64,000 nucleotides of DNA from Ruminococcus sp. (GCA_016290875.1 JAEEVL010000011.1:25521-89520); one strand, 5' to 3'; positions 52,650 through 62,521 are shown, counted from the first letter of the stretch. Translations and numbers: made by a program. Notes: generated by a model from the letters alone, not told the origin.

Positions 52650-54164
52650 ATGAAGAAAAAAGCAAACTTTTCCGGCACTATCGCCATTATAGCATCTATC
52701 CTCGTGCTTGTAGTTTTCGTACCGATAAACCTTATCGTCAACTACAATGACAAGGTATTCGATATGACTCCTGCAAAACAGTACACACTCAACTCAAAGA
52801 CAATCGAGCTCCTCGATGAAACATCCGACAAGGACATCGAAGTATACTTCCTCCTTGACGACCTCAAGCGTGTAAAGGACAACCCCGATTACCTTGCACT
52901 CTACCACACACTTTCAGAGCTTAAAAAGCGTGATAATATCACTCTTACCTGCTTTAACCCGAACGAATACCCCGAAAGAGCACAGGCTCTCGATCCTACC
53001 GGTCTTCTCGGTGTTGAAGAGGGTGACGTATTCGTAAAATGCGGCGAGACTGTAAAGCGTGTCGCTCATAACAAGATCTATCAGACCAACAACGGTTCGG
53101 TAGTCGAGTACGCAGGTGAAGACCTCATCGCAGGCGCATTACAGGTCTGCACAGCTGGTTCTCTTCAGACAATGTATTTCCTTACAGGTCACGGTGAAAA
53201 GTCAATAAACAGCGAATACAAGAAATATGCAGATAATGTAAAGACAGACAACTACGCTGTTGAGGAACTCAACCTCGACGAAACAGGTTCTATCCCCGGC
53301 AACACAGCTGCTATTTGGCTTGCCGGTCCTCAGAAGGACATCACAGACAAGGAATTCCAGATACTCACAACTTATCTCGAACAGGGCGGTTCACTCGGTA
53401 TCCTCGCAGGTCCCTGTGAGACAGAGGGAAGATTCAAGAACATCGATACTCTCCTCAAAAACTACGGTATCGAAATGGACTACAACATCATTTCTGAGAC
53501 CAGTCCTTCAAACCAGTTCAATGATAACAACGACGTACAGAATCCCAACTACTTCCGTATGTCAGTTGTTCCCAAGACAGACGATTTCACACAGGATCTT
53601 ACAACTGACCTGATGACTGTAATCGCAGCAAACTATAATGTTTCAGGAATCTACAACACAAGATCTTTCGGTCAGCTCCCTGAGACTCAGTATGATTCCG
53701 CAAGCATTGAAGTATGCTCTCTTCTGAGAAACTACGCTGCACCCGCAACCGACGGCAGCGATGCAGTATACTATACTACTGTCAGCAAAGCAATGGGCGG
53801 CGACGAAGACACCAAGAAGTACGCCAACACCAAGCTCAGCAATACACAGCTCGACTTAGCTTTCTATGCTTATCACAGAGTAAATGGAAGTAAATTATTC
53901 GTTATAGGTTCAAACGACATCATCGACTCCACCCTCGCTCCCAAGGACGACGAGTACGCTTCAAAAACACTTGTTACATTCGCTAACACATGGCTCTATG
54001 ACAATGACATTCAGATGGGCATCGGCAACAAGGTAACAGCTTACGATACTATGAATTTCAAGAATGCTGATGAAGCTAAGCGCGTTATGGGAATCACAGC
54101 GATCCTCCCTGCTTCTATTCTGCTCTTCGGTATCGCTGTATGGCTCAAGAGGAGGCACGCATAA
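52650..54164 (+). CDS. GldG-family ABC auxiliary protein
   Basis: 504 residues. Helices at each end (~11-32 and ~480-498) bracket an extracytoplasmic domain with the family's YFLTGHGEKSINSEY and GSLGILAGPCE motifs. Start: ATG 52650, 8 bases behind GGGGG; the GTG at 52641 overlaps the permease stop and is less suited. In Gram-negative systems GldG pairs with GldF in the membrane. Confidence 0.85.
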   Translation: MKKKANFSGTIAIIASILVLVVFVPINLIVNYNDKVFDMTPAKQYTLNSKTIELLDETSDKDIEVYFLLDDLKRVKDNPDYLALYHTLSELKKRDNITLTCFNPNEYPERAQALDPTGLLGVEEGDVFVKCGETVKRVAHNKIYQTNNGSVVEYAGEDLIAGALQVCTAGSLQTMYFLTGHGEKSINSEYKKYADNVKTDNYAVEELNLDETGSIPGNTAAIWLAGPQKDITDKEFQILTTYLEQGGSLGILAGPCETEGRFKNIDTLLKNYGIEMDYNIISETSPSNQFNDNNDVQNPNYFRMSVVPKTDDFTQDLTTDLMTVIAANYNVSGIYNTRSFGQLPETQYDSASIEVCSLLRNYAAPATDGSDAVYYTTVSKAMGGDEDTKKYANTKLSNTQLDLAFYAYHRVNGSKLFVIGSNDIIDSTLAPKDDEYASKTLVTFANTWLYDNDIQMGIGNKVTAYDTMNFKNADEAKRVMGITAILPASILLFGIAVWLKRRHA

Positions 54165-55558
54165 TGAAAAGACGCCCTGTTTTAGCCTTTGGCGCACTCC
54201 TGGCTGCTGCCGGCATATCAGTCGGAGCATTCTTTGCAGCCAAGGACAATAAGGATAAGGACGACAAGAAAAAAGCTGCTGACGAAGCTGATATGCAGCT
54301 CTTCAATTTTGACGGCAGCAACGTCAACAAGATCAATTTCAACTGTGCCGACGGAGATTTCACCGTAGAACTCGACGAGGAAGACGGCTGGGAACTCGCC
54401 AGCGGCGGCGATTTCGCCCTCGATCAGACTTATATCCAGAATGTCTGCACTTACGCTGGCAATCTTAAGGCTGAAGCAAGCTATTCCAACGACGCAGACC
54501 AGCTCGCTTCTTACGGCCTTGATTCGCCGACAGTCATCGAACTCTTCACCGATGACGACAGCTACAAGATAAACGTTGGAACTCTCAGTCCCACACAGGA
54601 CTATTACTACGTCTCAGTTGACGGCAGAGATAAGGTCTATACAATAGATTCGCTCTATGGCAGCGTTCTCAGAGCAAACCACCTTATGCTCCGTTCAAAG
54701 ACTCTCGTTCCCTACAAGAGCGGCGAAATTACTCATATCACAATGAAGAAGGGCGACGAGATCACCTATGATCTCACCCATGACATTGAAAACGACAGAT
54801 GGTCGCTCCCGCCTGAGTACGCTAAATTTGATGTTGATCAGACAAAGGCTCATTCACTCAGCCTTGTGCTCCCGAAAGTACAGGCTGCTCTTGACAATCT
54901 GAGAGAGGCTGATCCTTCTGAAATAGGACAGTACGGTCTCGACAAGCCCACATATACAGCTATTGTCAAGGGAGCAGACGGTACAGAGCGCAACATCCTT
55001 GTAAACTCAAACTTTGATCCTGAAAACGGTTACTCCTGCGTATACGTAAAAGAAACCGGACAGATAATGCTCTTTGCAAACAGCGATATCGCATTCGTTG
55101 AAAGATCATATCTCACATTCATAGCTGACAGCGTTGTTCATTCTGACATCACAAGCAGTCCCGGATTCGACCTCAAGACAGGTGATATCGACATAAAGCT
55201 TGAACTGGATTACGAAAATAAGACCTGTGCAGTAGACGGAAAGACCGTTGATCTGACAGATTCTTCAGCAAACAATTCATTCTATGCTTTCTTCAATGCA
55301 GTTGTTACAGAGAACATCATAAGCCTTGACATCAAAGCAAAGCCTGAGCTCAAGGATCCTCAGCTCACCGCAGTACTCCGCAGCAGTGACGGCAAGGAGC
55401 TCACATATCAGCTCACAGACGCCGGAAACGACAAGAGCTATGTATTCATAGACGGTGAATACACCGGAGCTCTTGTAAGCAGCGATATAGTCAGCGGTCT
55501 GAACTCAGTACCCGATTTCTACAAGCAGTTCGCTGAGAGCGCAGGACTTGACAAGTAA
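54164..55558 (+). CDS. DUF4340-type extracytoplasmic protein
   Basis: 464 residues. A single N-terminal helix (~8-24, VLAFGALLAAAGISVGAFF), then acidic/lysine-rich spacer and repeated beta-rich segments (Y-GL-D-PT motif: ASYGLDSPTVIELF and GQYGLDKPTYTAIV), the DUF4340 pattern. The ATG overlaps the previous stop (TAATG), indicating coupling. DUF4340 proteins regularly follow GldG-type genes; the role is unknown. Confidence 0.85.
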   Translation: MKRRPVLAFGALLAAAGISVGAFFAAKDNKDKDDKKKAADEADMQLFNFDGSNVNKINFNCADGDFTVELDEEDGWELASGGDFALDQTYIQNVCTYAGNLKAEASYSNDADQLASYGLDSPTVIELFTDDDSYKINVGTLSPTQDYYYVSVDGRDKVYTIDSLYGSVLRANHLMLRSKTLVPYKSGEITHITMKKGDEITYDLTHDIENDRWSLPPEYAKFDVDQTKAHSLSLVLPKVQAALDNLREADPSEIGQYGLDKPTYTAIVKGADGTERNILVNSNFDPENGYSCVYVKETGQIMLFANSDIAFVERSYLTFIADSVVHSDITSSPGFDLKTGDIDIKLELDYENKTCAVDGKTVDLTDSSANNSFYAFFNAVVTENIISLDIKAKPELKDPQLTAVLRSSDGKELTYQLTDAGNDKSYVFIDGEYTGALVSSDIVSGLNSVPDFYKQFAESAGLDK

Positions 55559-55563
55559 AGATC

Positions 55564-55589
55564 AAAAAGCACCCGAAAGGGTGCTTTTT
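55564..55589 (+). terminator. Terminator of the Gld-type operon
   Basis: AAAAAGCACCC-GAAA-GGGTGCTTTTT, perfect stem with GAAA loop, five bases past the stop. Confidence 0.92.
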
Positions 55590-55700
55590 ATTATGCAGAA
55601 TAATGCTCTGAGCAGACCTCTGAATACTATTGTACACAGTCAGCTGACATATGCTACTGCAAAATGTACTAAAATATCCTTAACAAAGCACTATAATTCA

Positions 55701-55729
55701 TTGCACAACTAACATAAATAGTGTATAAT
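55701..55729 (+). promoter_or_regulatory. Promoter of the pectate lyase gene
   Basis: TTGCAC (55701-55706), 17-bp spacer, TATAAT (55724-55729). No TGTCAT element, so it is outside the proposed AraC regulon. Confidence 0.65.
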
Positions 55730-55776
55730 GATTACAAATGTAAATAATGTTCATTTGTCTTTCAGGAGGGATATTA

Positions 55777-58314
55777 ATGTACGGAAGAACCAAAAAACTC
55801 GCCGCACTGCTGACGGGAATACTGACTGTGTTTTCCTGTACTTCCGGAATAGTTCCGGAAAAGAACAACAGCAGCGCCGATGCGGCTTCAATAGGACTGC
55901 TCGCCTTTCCGGGAGCAGTTGGCGGCGGCAAATATGCTACCGGCGGCCGCGGAGGCGAAGTGTATCATGTTACCAATCTCAATGACAGCGGCGAGGGTTC
56001 TTTCCGTGATGCCGTAAGCAAGTCGAACCGCATAGTAGTATTCGATGTAAGCGGCACAATCGAGCTCGAAAGTGCAGTATCCTGCATGAGCAACGTGACA
56101 ATTGCCGGACAGACTGCTCCGGGCGGCTCCGGCATAACTCTCAAGAACTACAAAATGGCTTTCGGCGGTGACAATATCATATGCCGCTACCTCAGCTCGC
56201 GCCCGGGACCGTACAAGGCTACTTCATCAGGAAACGACGCGTGGGGCGGCTCGAAAGGTTCCAACTCCATCATTGACCACTGCTCGCTCGGCTGGGCTTC
56301 TGACGAACAATGGGGACTCTACTCAAATAACTCCAACTACACGGTGCAGTATTCCGTTATCGGACCTGCAAACTCATGGGGCGGTCACGATAAAGGTGTT
56401 CACGGCTTTGCGATAATGATGGGCAACAGCAGTCTTACCTACGACCACAACCTCATCATACACAATGTTTCGAGAAACTTCCGCGGAAAAGTTCCCGGAC
56501 AAGGCGTTGCGGACTTCACTAACAATATCATCTACGACTGGGGCTATCAGACAGCCTATGGAACTATCGGTCACCTCAACTATGTCAACAACACCCTGAA
56601 GGCAGGAAATTCCACAACAGGCGGCTACAACTGGGTAAACGTTGACAGCACCACAAAACCTGAAAACTTCAAAGTATACTGCAGCGGCAATCGTCTCATC
56701 AACAAGGACGGTTCCACCCACGGTATCACCTATAACAACTGGGACGGCATAACTGTAAAGAGCGGCATCGGTATCACAAAGGATAACCTCTATTCCGCTT
56801 CTCCTTTCCAGATAAGCAACAACGGCGAGAATGTCTCAACAGCCGGTACCTGCGAAAGCGCAGCAGCTTCCTATGACCACGTTATAGACTTTGCCGGAAA
56901 CGGCATCGCTCCTAACAAGAGAACTGCTATCGACCAGCAGTGTGCTTACGAGACTAAGTCCGGAACAGGTACTTGCAGCGGTACAGCAGCTTATGACGGT
57001 TCTGTTTCTGACCTAAACAAGTACAGTATCAAGTGCGGCGTATCTTACAGCTATCCATCTTCTGTGCTGAAAAAGGAGATCACCGACAACGATAATGACG
57101 GCATGGACGACAGCTGGGAACTCGCAAGAGGTCTTGATCCTACCGATCCCACCGACTACAAAGGCGACTACTGCGACCAGGGATATATGAACATCGAGTA
57201 CTACATCAACGATCTGACTGTGGACTCTTTCCCATCCGGCACAGTTAAGCTCTCCCCTGAGCAGTCTGCTCCCCCGACTCCTGCTGTATCAGCTTTTGAG
57301 ACTATCGAAGCTGAAAGCTTCGCATCTCAGGACGGCGTTCAGATCGAAGATCTCGCATATGGTGGTCAGAATATCGGCTACATAGAAAACGGCGACTGGA
57401 TAATGTTCCGAAAGGTAAACTTTGGCGACGGCGCAAGATCATTAAAGGCTAAGCTCTCCGGAAACGCTGCCGGTATCGAACTATACACCGACAGTCTCAG
57501 CGGAACTCCTGCGGCAACTGTAAAGTTCGCCGGCACAAGTGGTTTCAATGACTATCAGGAAGTCGAATTCAATATCCCGGCTATATCCGGTACTCATAAC
57601 CTGTATATGAAATTCACAGGCGGTGAAGGCTATCTACTCAATGCAGACAGCTTTGTTTTCAATGAAAATGCGATACCTCTCAGCGGAAGATTCTTCAAAT
57701 ACGTTGAGGTCGCAGAGGGGGCTTATCCGCTTTTATGGAAGATAGGTCAGAACGCATCAGTCGGCTCACCGATCTTCGGTGACCGCGACTTCACAATAGG
57801 CGAACTCCAGTCCACGCTGGAAGGCGCAGAAATACTTATGACTGCCTGCGATGCAAAGGGCAGTACAGGCAATACAGCCATTTTCTTAGCCGGAGAAGAT
57901 ATGACTCTGCATATAGCTCTTGACAGCAGAGTCGAGAATACACCTGAATGGCTCTCAGACTTCACACTTATGAGAACTTATCTCAAATCATCAAATGATG
58001 TTACATTCAATATATACGACAAACATATCCATAAGGGCGAAAAGATAATCCTCGGAAGCAACGGTCAGACCTATATGTGCGTGAATTTCTTTGCGCTCGC
58101 AACACCGGACGCTTCTCACGAGAAGATAGCAGGCGATGTCAACGAGGACAATTCTCTGTCAATTGCTGATATAGTATGCCTCAGCAACTATCTGCTTGGC
58201 AGGACTCCCCTGTCGGATTCACAGAAGCAGACAGCTGACCTCACACTCGATGGCAAGATCAACGTATTCGACCTTATACTGCTGAAAAGAGCAGTCATCA
58301 ACAACAGATCGTAA
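55777..58314 (+). CDS. Cellulosomal pectate lyase: PL1-CBM6-dockerin
   Basis: 845 residues, secreted. A short lipobox-like region (TVFSCTS) in the signal peptide could permit lipidation. The PL1-type beta-helix domain (~38-430) shows FPGAVGGGKYATGGRGGEVYHV, NDSGEGSFRDAV, VTIAGQTAPG, IIDHCSLGWASDEQ and the NFRGKVPG loop with the likely catalytic Arg. A calcium-type DNDNDGMDDSWE motif follows, then CBM6 (~506-628), an unrecognised domain (~632-783) and a short-type dockerin (~785-845). Start ATG follows AGGAGGG. It cleaves homogalacturonan by beta-elimination, so it opens pectin for the other enzymes. Confidence 0.9.
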   Translation: MYGRTKKLAALLTGILTVFSCTSGIVPEKNNSSADAASIGLLAFPGAVGGGKYATGGRGGEVYHVTNLNDSGEGSFRDAVSKSNRIVVFDVSGTIELESAVSCMSNVTIAGQTAPGGSGITLKNYKMAFGGDNIICRYLSSRPGPYKATSSGNDAWGGSKGSNSIIDHCSLGWASDEQWGLYSNNSNYTVQYSVIGPANSWGGHDKGVHGFAIMMGNSSLTYDHNLIIHNVSRNFRGKVPGQGVADFTNNIIYDWGYQTAYGTIGHLNYVNNTLKAGNSTTGGYNWVNVDSTTKPENFKVYCSGNRLINKDGSTHGITYNNWDGITVKSGIGITKDNLYSASPFQISNNGENVSTAGTCESAAASYDHVIDFAGNGIAPNKRTAIDQQCAYETKSGTGTCSGTAAYDGSVSDLNKYSIKCGVSYSYPSSVLKKEITDNDNDGMDDSWELARGLDPTDPTDYKGDYCDQGYMNIEYYINDLTVDSFPSGTVKLSPEQSAPPTPAVSAFETIEAESFASQDGVQIEDLAYGGQNIGYIENGDWIMFRKVNFGDGARSLKAKLSGNAAGIELYTDSLSGTPAATVKFAGTSGFNDYQEVEFNIPAISGTHNLYMKFTGGEGYLLNADSFVFNENAIPLSGRFFKYVEVAEGAYPLLWKIGQNASVGSPIFGDRDFTIGELQSTLEGAEILMTACDAKGSTGNTAIFLAGEDMTLHIALDSRVENTPEWLSDFTLMRTYLKSSNDVTFNIYDKHIHKGEKIILGSNGQTYMCVNFFALATPDASHEKIAGDVNEDNSLSIADIVCLSNYLLGRTPLSDSQKQTADLTLDGKINVFDLILLKRAVINNRS

Positions 58315-58392
58315 TGCTTCCGGAACTGCACTCTCCGGGGCATTTATGATACAGCGTATGGCAAGTCAACATACGCATAAGGGACAAATCAG

Positions 58393-58436
58393 AAAGAACA
58401 AAGGCGGTTCGTAAAACGGAACCGCCTTTGTTCTTT
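58393..58436. terminator. Bidirectional terminator with 18-bp stem
   Basis: Perfect 18-bp stem (AAAGAACAAAGGCGGTTC and its complement) with an 8-nt loop between the pectate lyase (+) and the convergent small membrane protein gene, whose stop codon overlaps its end. Confidence 0.85.
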
Positions 58437-58902
58437 ATAATGGATATATTCTTTTTATCACAGGTATTGAGGTGCATACGGTCAGAAAAGCCACAAACAA
58501 TAAGGTCATACCGAACGATACCGGACGTTCTTCCATATTATGCTGATATATTACGAGTTCGGACCAATAAACTGCAAGACCGCTGACGAAGAGCTTGTTC
58601 AGATCGAGCAGTCCCCGTATCTCCTCGCGCAGGATGCTCTCGCCTTTTGCATTTGTTTTCACACCGAGCTTAACTTTTCGTGCCGCTATGTCGCCGAGCT
58701 GAAGCAGCAGCAGAAACACTATGCCCACTATATACGGATAGGCAACGTATTTCTTGCTGGCATACACATCAAATTCACCGTCGCTGTCAAAGTGAACTCC
58801 TGTTATCTCAGGCATATTGTTCCACTTGAAGCATAGATGTATGAACGCCGCAGCGAGTATTCCCCAAGCGATAATATTGATAAGGAGATGAAACTTCTTC
58901 AT
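58435..58902 (-). CDS. Small membrane protein with DUF1648-like segment
   Basis: 155 residues with four hydrophobic helices (~5-22, 53-68, 105-118, 128-146). Residues ~28-55 (MPEITGVHFDSDGEFDVYASKKY) match the DUF1648 pattern found at the start of SdpI-like immunity and signalling membrane proteins. The ATG overlaps the stop of the nuclease gene by one base (TGATG). Function unknown. Confidence 0.65.
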   Translation of the reverse strand: MKKFHLLINIIAWGILAAAFIHLCFKWNNMPEITGVHFDSDGEFDVYASKKYVAYPYIVGIVFLLLLQLGDIAARKVKLGVKTNAKGESILREEIRGLLDLNKLFVSGLAVYWSELVIYQHNMEERPVSFGMTLLFVAFLTVCTSIPVIKRIYPL

Positions 58903-60503
58903 CAGTCAAGCTGCCATTCCTCGCAAAGTCTGTTTATAGCCTCTGTCAGCTTGCGCATATCGGCATTTGCCCTGCCGTCAGACAGCTTTATCATTCTGTT
59001 CAGACGATCGGCAGCTGCAACGAGGTCGCTGTAAGCAACGCTCATATTTGCTGTATTTATAGCCTTCTTCGGTATCGGAATAGGTTCAGCATCAATAGTT
59101 ATCTCGCCTGCGGCAATGTCAAATTCCGCACCGCTGTACGGCGCATAGGTATCAACACCGAGTTCCTCACGAAGCTTCTGTGCAAAGCTGTCTGCAGAAG
59201 CCGCATCACCGTGATTGATGAAGAATTTCTGTACGCCCTTGATAGCCTTCGCCCACTCGAGAAGTCCGTTCAGGTCTGCGTGGCCGCTGATACCGGGGAG
59301 CTGCTTTATCTCAGCTGCAACACGGACTGTTTCACCGAACAGCTTGACTTTCTTTGCGCCCTCGATAAGACCTCGTCCAAGAGTATTGTTAGCCTGATAG
59401 CCTACAAAGAGGATAGTATTCTCAGGCTTCCAGAGATTATGCTTGAGGTGGTGCTTGATACGGCCGGCCTCACACATACCGCTTGCGGATATTATGACCT
59501 TAGGACGAACATCTTCATTTATAGCGCGCGAATCATCGCTCGAAACTGTTCTGATAAGGTTATCAAATGTTATCGGGTTGATACCCTTGCGCACAAAGGC
59601 AAGGGCTTCCTCATCGTAGCAGCTCTCACGGTTGTTTATGAATATATCAGTCGCTTCATTAGCAAGCGGACTGTCCACGTATACCGGGAATTCATCGTGT
59701 CCCTTGATAAGTCCCTGTTCCTTGATCTGACGAATGAAGTAGAGCATCTCCTGTGTTCTGCCTACTGCGAACGAGGGAATGATAACGCTTCCGCCGCGGT
59801 CAAATGTAGTCTGTATCACTTTTGACAGAGCAGTAACATAGTCTGTCGGACGATCATGGATACGGTTTCCGTAAGTGGATTCCATTACGACGTAATCAGC
59901 ACTGTCAATGTACTGCGGATTGCGTATGAGCGGCTGCATAGAATTTCCTATATCACCTGAGAATACAACCTTTTTGGTAACACCGTCCTCAGTTATAGTC
60001 AGGATTATGCTCGACGAGCCGAGAAGATGTCCTGCATCACGGAACGCTACGGTAATACCCTCACAGAGTTCAAACGGCGTATCATAATTGTGCGGTACGA
60101 AGAGCTCAATAGCTCCGATAGCATCGTCCATTGTGTAGAGCGGCTCATATTCTGCCTCACCGCGGCGCTGTCCTTTACGGTTGCGCCATTCAGCTTCAAA
60201 TTCCTGTATATGCGCACTGTCGCGAAGCATTACGCTGCAAAGATGCGAAGTTGCAACAGTTGCGTGTATCTCACCTGAGAAACCGCCTGCGTACAGGAGA
60301 GGGAGCATACCTGAGTGGTCAATGTGTGCGTGCGTCAGAAGAACATAGTCGATATTGCCCGGAGCTGTCGGCACCTGAACATTCTCGAAAACATCCTCTC
60401 CCTGCTGCATACCGAAGTCCACTAGGAACTTCTTGCCGCAGGCTTCGATATACGTGCAGCTTCCCGTTACTTCGTGAGTTGCACCGATAAAAGTCATTTT
60501 CAT
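58902..60503 (-). CDS. Beta-CASP metallo-beta-lactamase ribonuclease
   Basis: 533 residues. MBL motifs THAHIDHSG (zinc), FSGDIGN, and the beta-CASP motifs IIPSFAVGRTQE, ISASGMCEAGRIKHHL and GISGHADLNGL. Such proteins are RNA-processing nucleases related to CPSF73 and YSH1-type exonucleases. Start ATG 60503 is 8 bases after GGAGG; an ATG 15 bases earlier contains that site. Upstream is a TGG-extended TATAAT near 60545. Confidence 0.88.
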   Translation of the reverse strand: MKMTFIGATHEVTGSCTYIEACGKKFLVDFGMQQGEDVFENVQVPTAPGNIDYVLLTHAHIDHSGMLPLLYAGGFSGEIHATVATSHLCSVMLRDSAHIQEFEAEWRNRKGQRRGEAEYEPLYTMDDAIGAIELFVPHNYDTPFELCEGITVAFRDAGHLLGSSSIILTITEDGVTKKVVFSGDIGNSMQPLIRNPQYIDSADYVVMESTYGNRIHDRPTDYVTALSKVIQTTFDRGGSVIIPSFAVGRTQEMLYFIRQIKEQGLIKGHDEFPVYVDSPLANEATDIFINNRESCYDEEALAFVRKGINPITFDNLIRTVSSDDSRAINEDVRPKVIISASGMCEAGRIKHHLKHNLWKPENTILFVGYQANNTLGRGLIEGAKKVKLFGETVRVAAEIKQLPGISGHADLNGLLEWAKAIKGVQKFFINHGDAASADSFAQKLREELGVDTYAPYSGAEFDIAAGEITIDAEPIPIPKKAINTANMSVAYSDLVAAADRLNRMIKLSDGRANADMRKLTEAINRLCEEWQLD

Positions 60504-60612
60504 AGATCTTGCCTCCATCCGTACTTATTTGTACAAGATAATTATACCATATTGCTCCGAAAAAGTCTATACCATTTTGTTAATTATAAACTAATTATTT
60601 GATATTTTTCTC

Positions 60613-60641
60613 TTGCTATTCACTATGAATTGTGATATAAT
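60613..60641 (+). promoter_or_regulatory. Promoter of the SGNH gene
   Basis: TTGCTA (60613-60618), 17-bp spacer, TGA-extended TATAAT (60636-60641), 28 bp before the ATG. Confidence 0.55.
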
Positions 60642-60669
60642 CTAAATATAATTGTTTTAGGGTGGTATT

Positions 60670-61710
60670 ATGACAGGATCATGTAAAAAAAGAATATCGG
60701 CTTCTCCGTGTATAAGTCACGCTGTACCGGCTTTCTCCGGAGTGTCGCCGGAGCCTTTTCTCGCAAATAACGGTGACTATTCAGCTTACTGGGATTGTTC
60801 TGTACCTGACTATATCGCCTATGACCTCTCTGCCGTACCTCCGCAGCTAAGATATAAAGTTATTGCTGTATGGTATAACAAGAGCACCTACTTCCCTATC
60901 GGCGGTTTCCAGACAAGAGATATGATACCTGAAAACTATACGATAGAAGTCAATACTGCTCCAGGCGGACTTTGTCCCCCAAACGGCTGGAAAACAATTC
61001 TTACCGTGACCGGTAATAAATACAGCTCCCGACAGCATATCATAGATCTCAGCGGCTGCAGCTGGATAAGAATGAAGATCTCATCAGCAAGCGGCAGTAC
61101 CACCGGACTTGCTTCCCTGGTTTTCGACATTCATAGCTTGACCGACAGTTTATACGACAGCTGGCTGTTTCTCGGTGATTCTATCACAGGCTGCGGTATG
61201 AACAACTGCTACGGTACAAGTTTTGCCGCATTTATAAATCAGCTTGACGAGCGATTTTTCCCCATTCAAGAAAACGGAGGCATAGGCGGAACAACATCCG
61301 CTGACGGCAGAGCACATATCGACAGATGGCTTGATGATTCTCCGGCGAGATTTATAAGTATCGCCTACGGAACTAACGATATATGGGGAAAAAGCGTCAC
61401 AGCCGACGAATATCTCGACAACAACCGCTGTATGATAAACTCTGTTCTTCGTCACGGCAAAATACCGATACTGCCGAAGATACCTTTTGCAGCTGACGAA
61501 GCCGTCGGAAAGAGCATACCGGCATATAATGCCGCTGTTGAAAAGCTGTGGGCAGAGTTCGGCGATAGCCTGATAAAAGGACCTGACTTTGAAGCTTTTT
61601 TCAGTGAAAGGCCACATCTTCTCTCAGACGGAGTCCATCCGACTCAGGAGGGATACGAAGCTATGCGACGCCTGTGGGCTGAGACCATGTTCGAAAACAT
61701 ATATAAATAA
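60670..61710 (+). CDS. SGNH/GDSL hydrolase without signal peptide
   Basis: 346 residues. Block I FLGDSITGCG (Ser ~170), block II glycine in GGIGGTTS, block III GTNDIW and block V SDGVHPT (Asp/His) define an SGNH esterase. The N-terminal ~150 residues are beta-rich, a layout like CE2/CE3-type deacetylases, where a jelly-roll precedes the SGNH domain. There is no secretion signal, so it may deacetylate imported acetylated oligosaccharides in the cytoplasm. That substrate is inferred. Confidence 0.82.
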   Translation: MTGSCKKRISASPCISHAVPAFSGVSPEPFLANNGDYSAYWDCSVPDYIAYDLSAVPPQLRYKVIAVWYNKSTYFPIGGFQTRDMIPENYTIEVNTAPGGLCPPNGWKTILTVTGNKYSSRQHIIDLSGCSWIRMKISSASGSTTGLASLVFDIHSLTDSLYDSWLFLGDSITGCGMNNCYGTSFAAFINQLDERFFPIQENGGIGGTTSADGRAHIDRWLDDSPARFISIAYGTNDIWGKSVTADEYLDNNRCMINSVLRHGKIPILPKIPFAADEAVGKSIPAYNAAVEKLWAEFGDSLIKGPDFEAFFSERPHLLSDGVHPTQEGYEAMRRLWAETMFENIYK

Positions 61711-61745
61711 AAAAGCCGGGGACGCAAAGTCCTCGGCTTTTTTTG
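61709..61745 (+). terminator. Terminator of the SGNH gene
   Basis: AAAAAAGCCGgGGAC / GTCCTCGGCTTTTTT stem with GCAAA loop; its T-run reaches seven bases. The A-run would also work for the convergent ABC gene. Confidence 0.88.
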
Positions 61746-61750
61746 TATAT

Positions 61751-62521
61751 TTACTTGAGATCTGTCTTCTTGAATATTCTGACACCAATAATAGGAAGTC
61801 CGATAATATATGCAAGCGCAAATACCGGCATAGCATATCTGAGGAGTTCGCTGGGATATTTACCTACAGAAACGCCGTGAAGGAGTTCAGATGTCTGCAT
61901 ATCGAGGATAGCGCAGCTAATGAGATCCACGAGCTTTTCATGATCATTCAAAGCAAGCATAGCTATCGCACCGAATGTGCTGAGGAGCGTATTGATAATA
62001 TAAGCAATAATAGCTCCGGAAACACCGCGGAGAAGCATACAAACAAATACTGTCATTGATGAATAAGCAAGAATGAGAAGCACACTGTGGATAGAATAAT
62101 AGATCATACATCCGTGTGCAAGGCTGTTCATACCGCCAAGTATCACAGCACCAAAAATAAATGAAGCCAGGGTTGCTACAAGGTGATAGAACATTGCAAC
62201 TGCGTAAAAACAGAAAAGATGAGCAACATAAATATTTGTTCTTGAATGGCCGCATATGATCTTATTGCGGACTGTGTTCTGAGTGAAGTCACGAACTACA
62301 AACATCGCCGGAACAATAGCCATAAACAGGCTCTGATTACCAAGCATGCCAAAGATAACATCTGACAGAACAGCCTTTGACTCAGATTCTGCCAAATGTT
62401 CATTGATGGCGTAGTTGAGAAGCACCTGAAGGAGTGAAAGTCCGATGAGTATCCATGTGCAAATCCAGAATCTTTTAGCGTTTCTTGCTTTGGCGAAGCC
62501 TTCTGAAATCAGTCTTTTCAT
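61751..62521 (-). CDS. ABC-2 type transporter permease
   Basis: 256 residues with six hydrophobic helices (first: FWICTWILIGLSLLQVLL). Overlaps the ATPase gene by four bases (ATGA). Likely an exporter permease for a peptide or drug; no bacteriocin gene is adjacent. Confidence 0.8.
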   Translation of the reverse strand: MKRLISEGFAKARNAKRFWICTWILIGLSLLQVLLNYAINEHLAESESKAVLSDVIFGMLGNQSLFMAIVPAMFVVRDFTQNTVRNKIICGHSRTNIYVAHLFCFYAVAMFYHLVATLASFIFGAVILGGMNSLAHGCMIYYSIHSVLLILAYSSMTVFVCMLLRGVSGAIIAYIINTLLSTFGAIAMLALNDHEKLVDLISCAILDMQTSELLHGVSVGKYPSELLRYAMPVFALAYIIGLPIIGVRIFKKTDLK

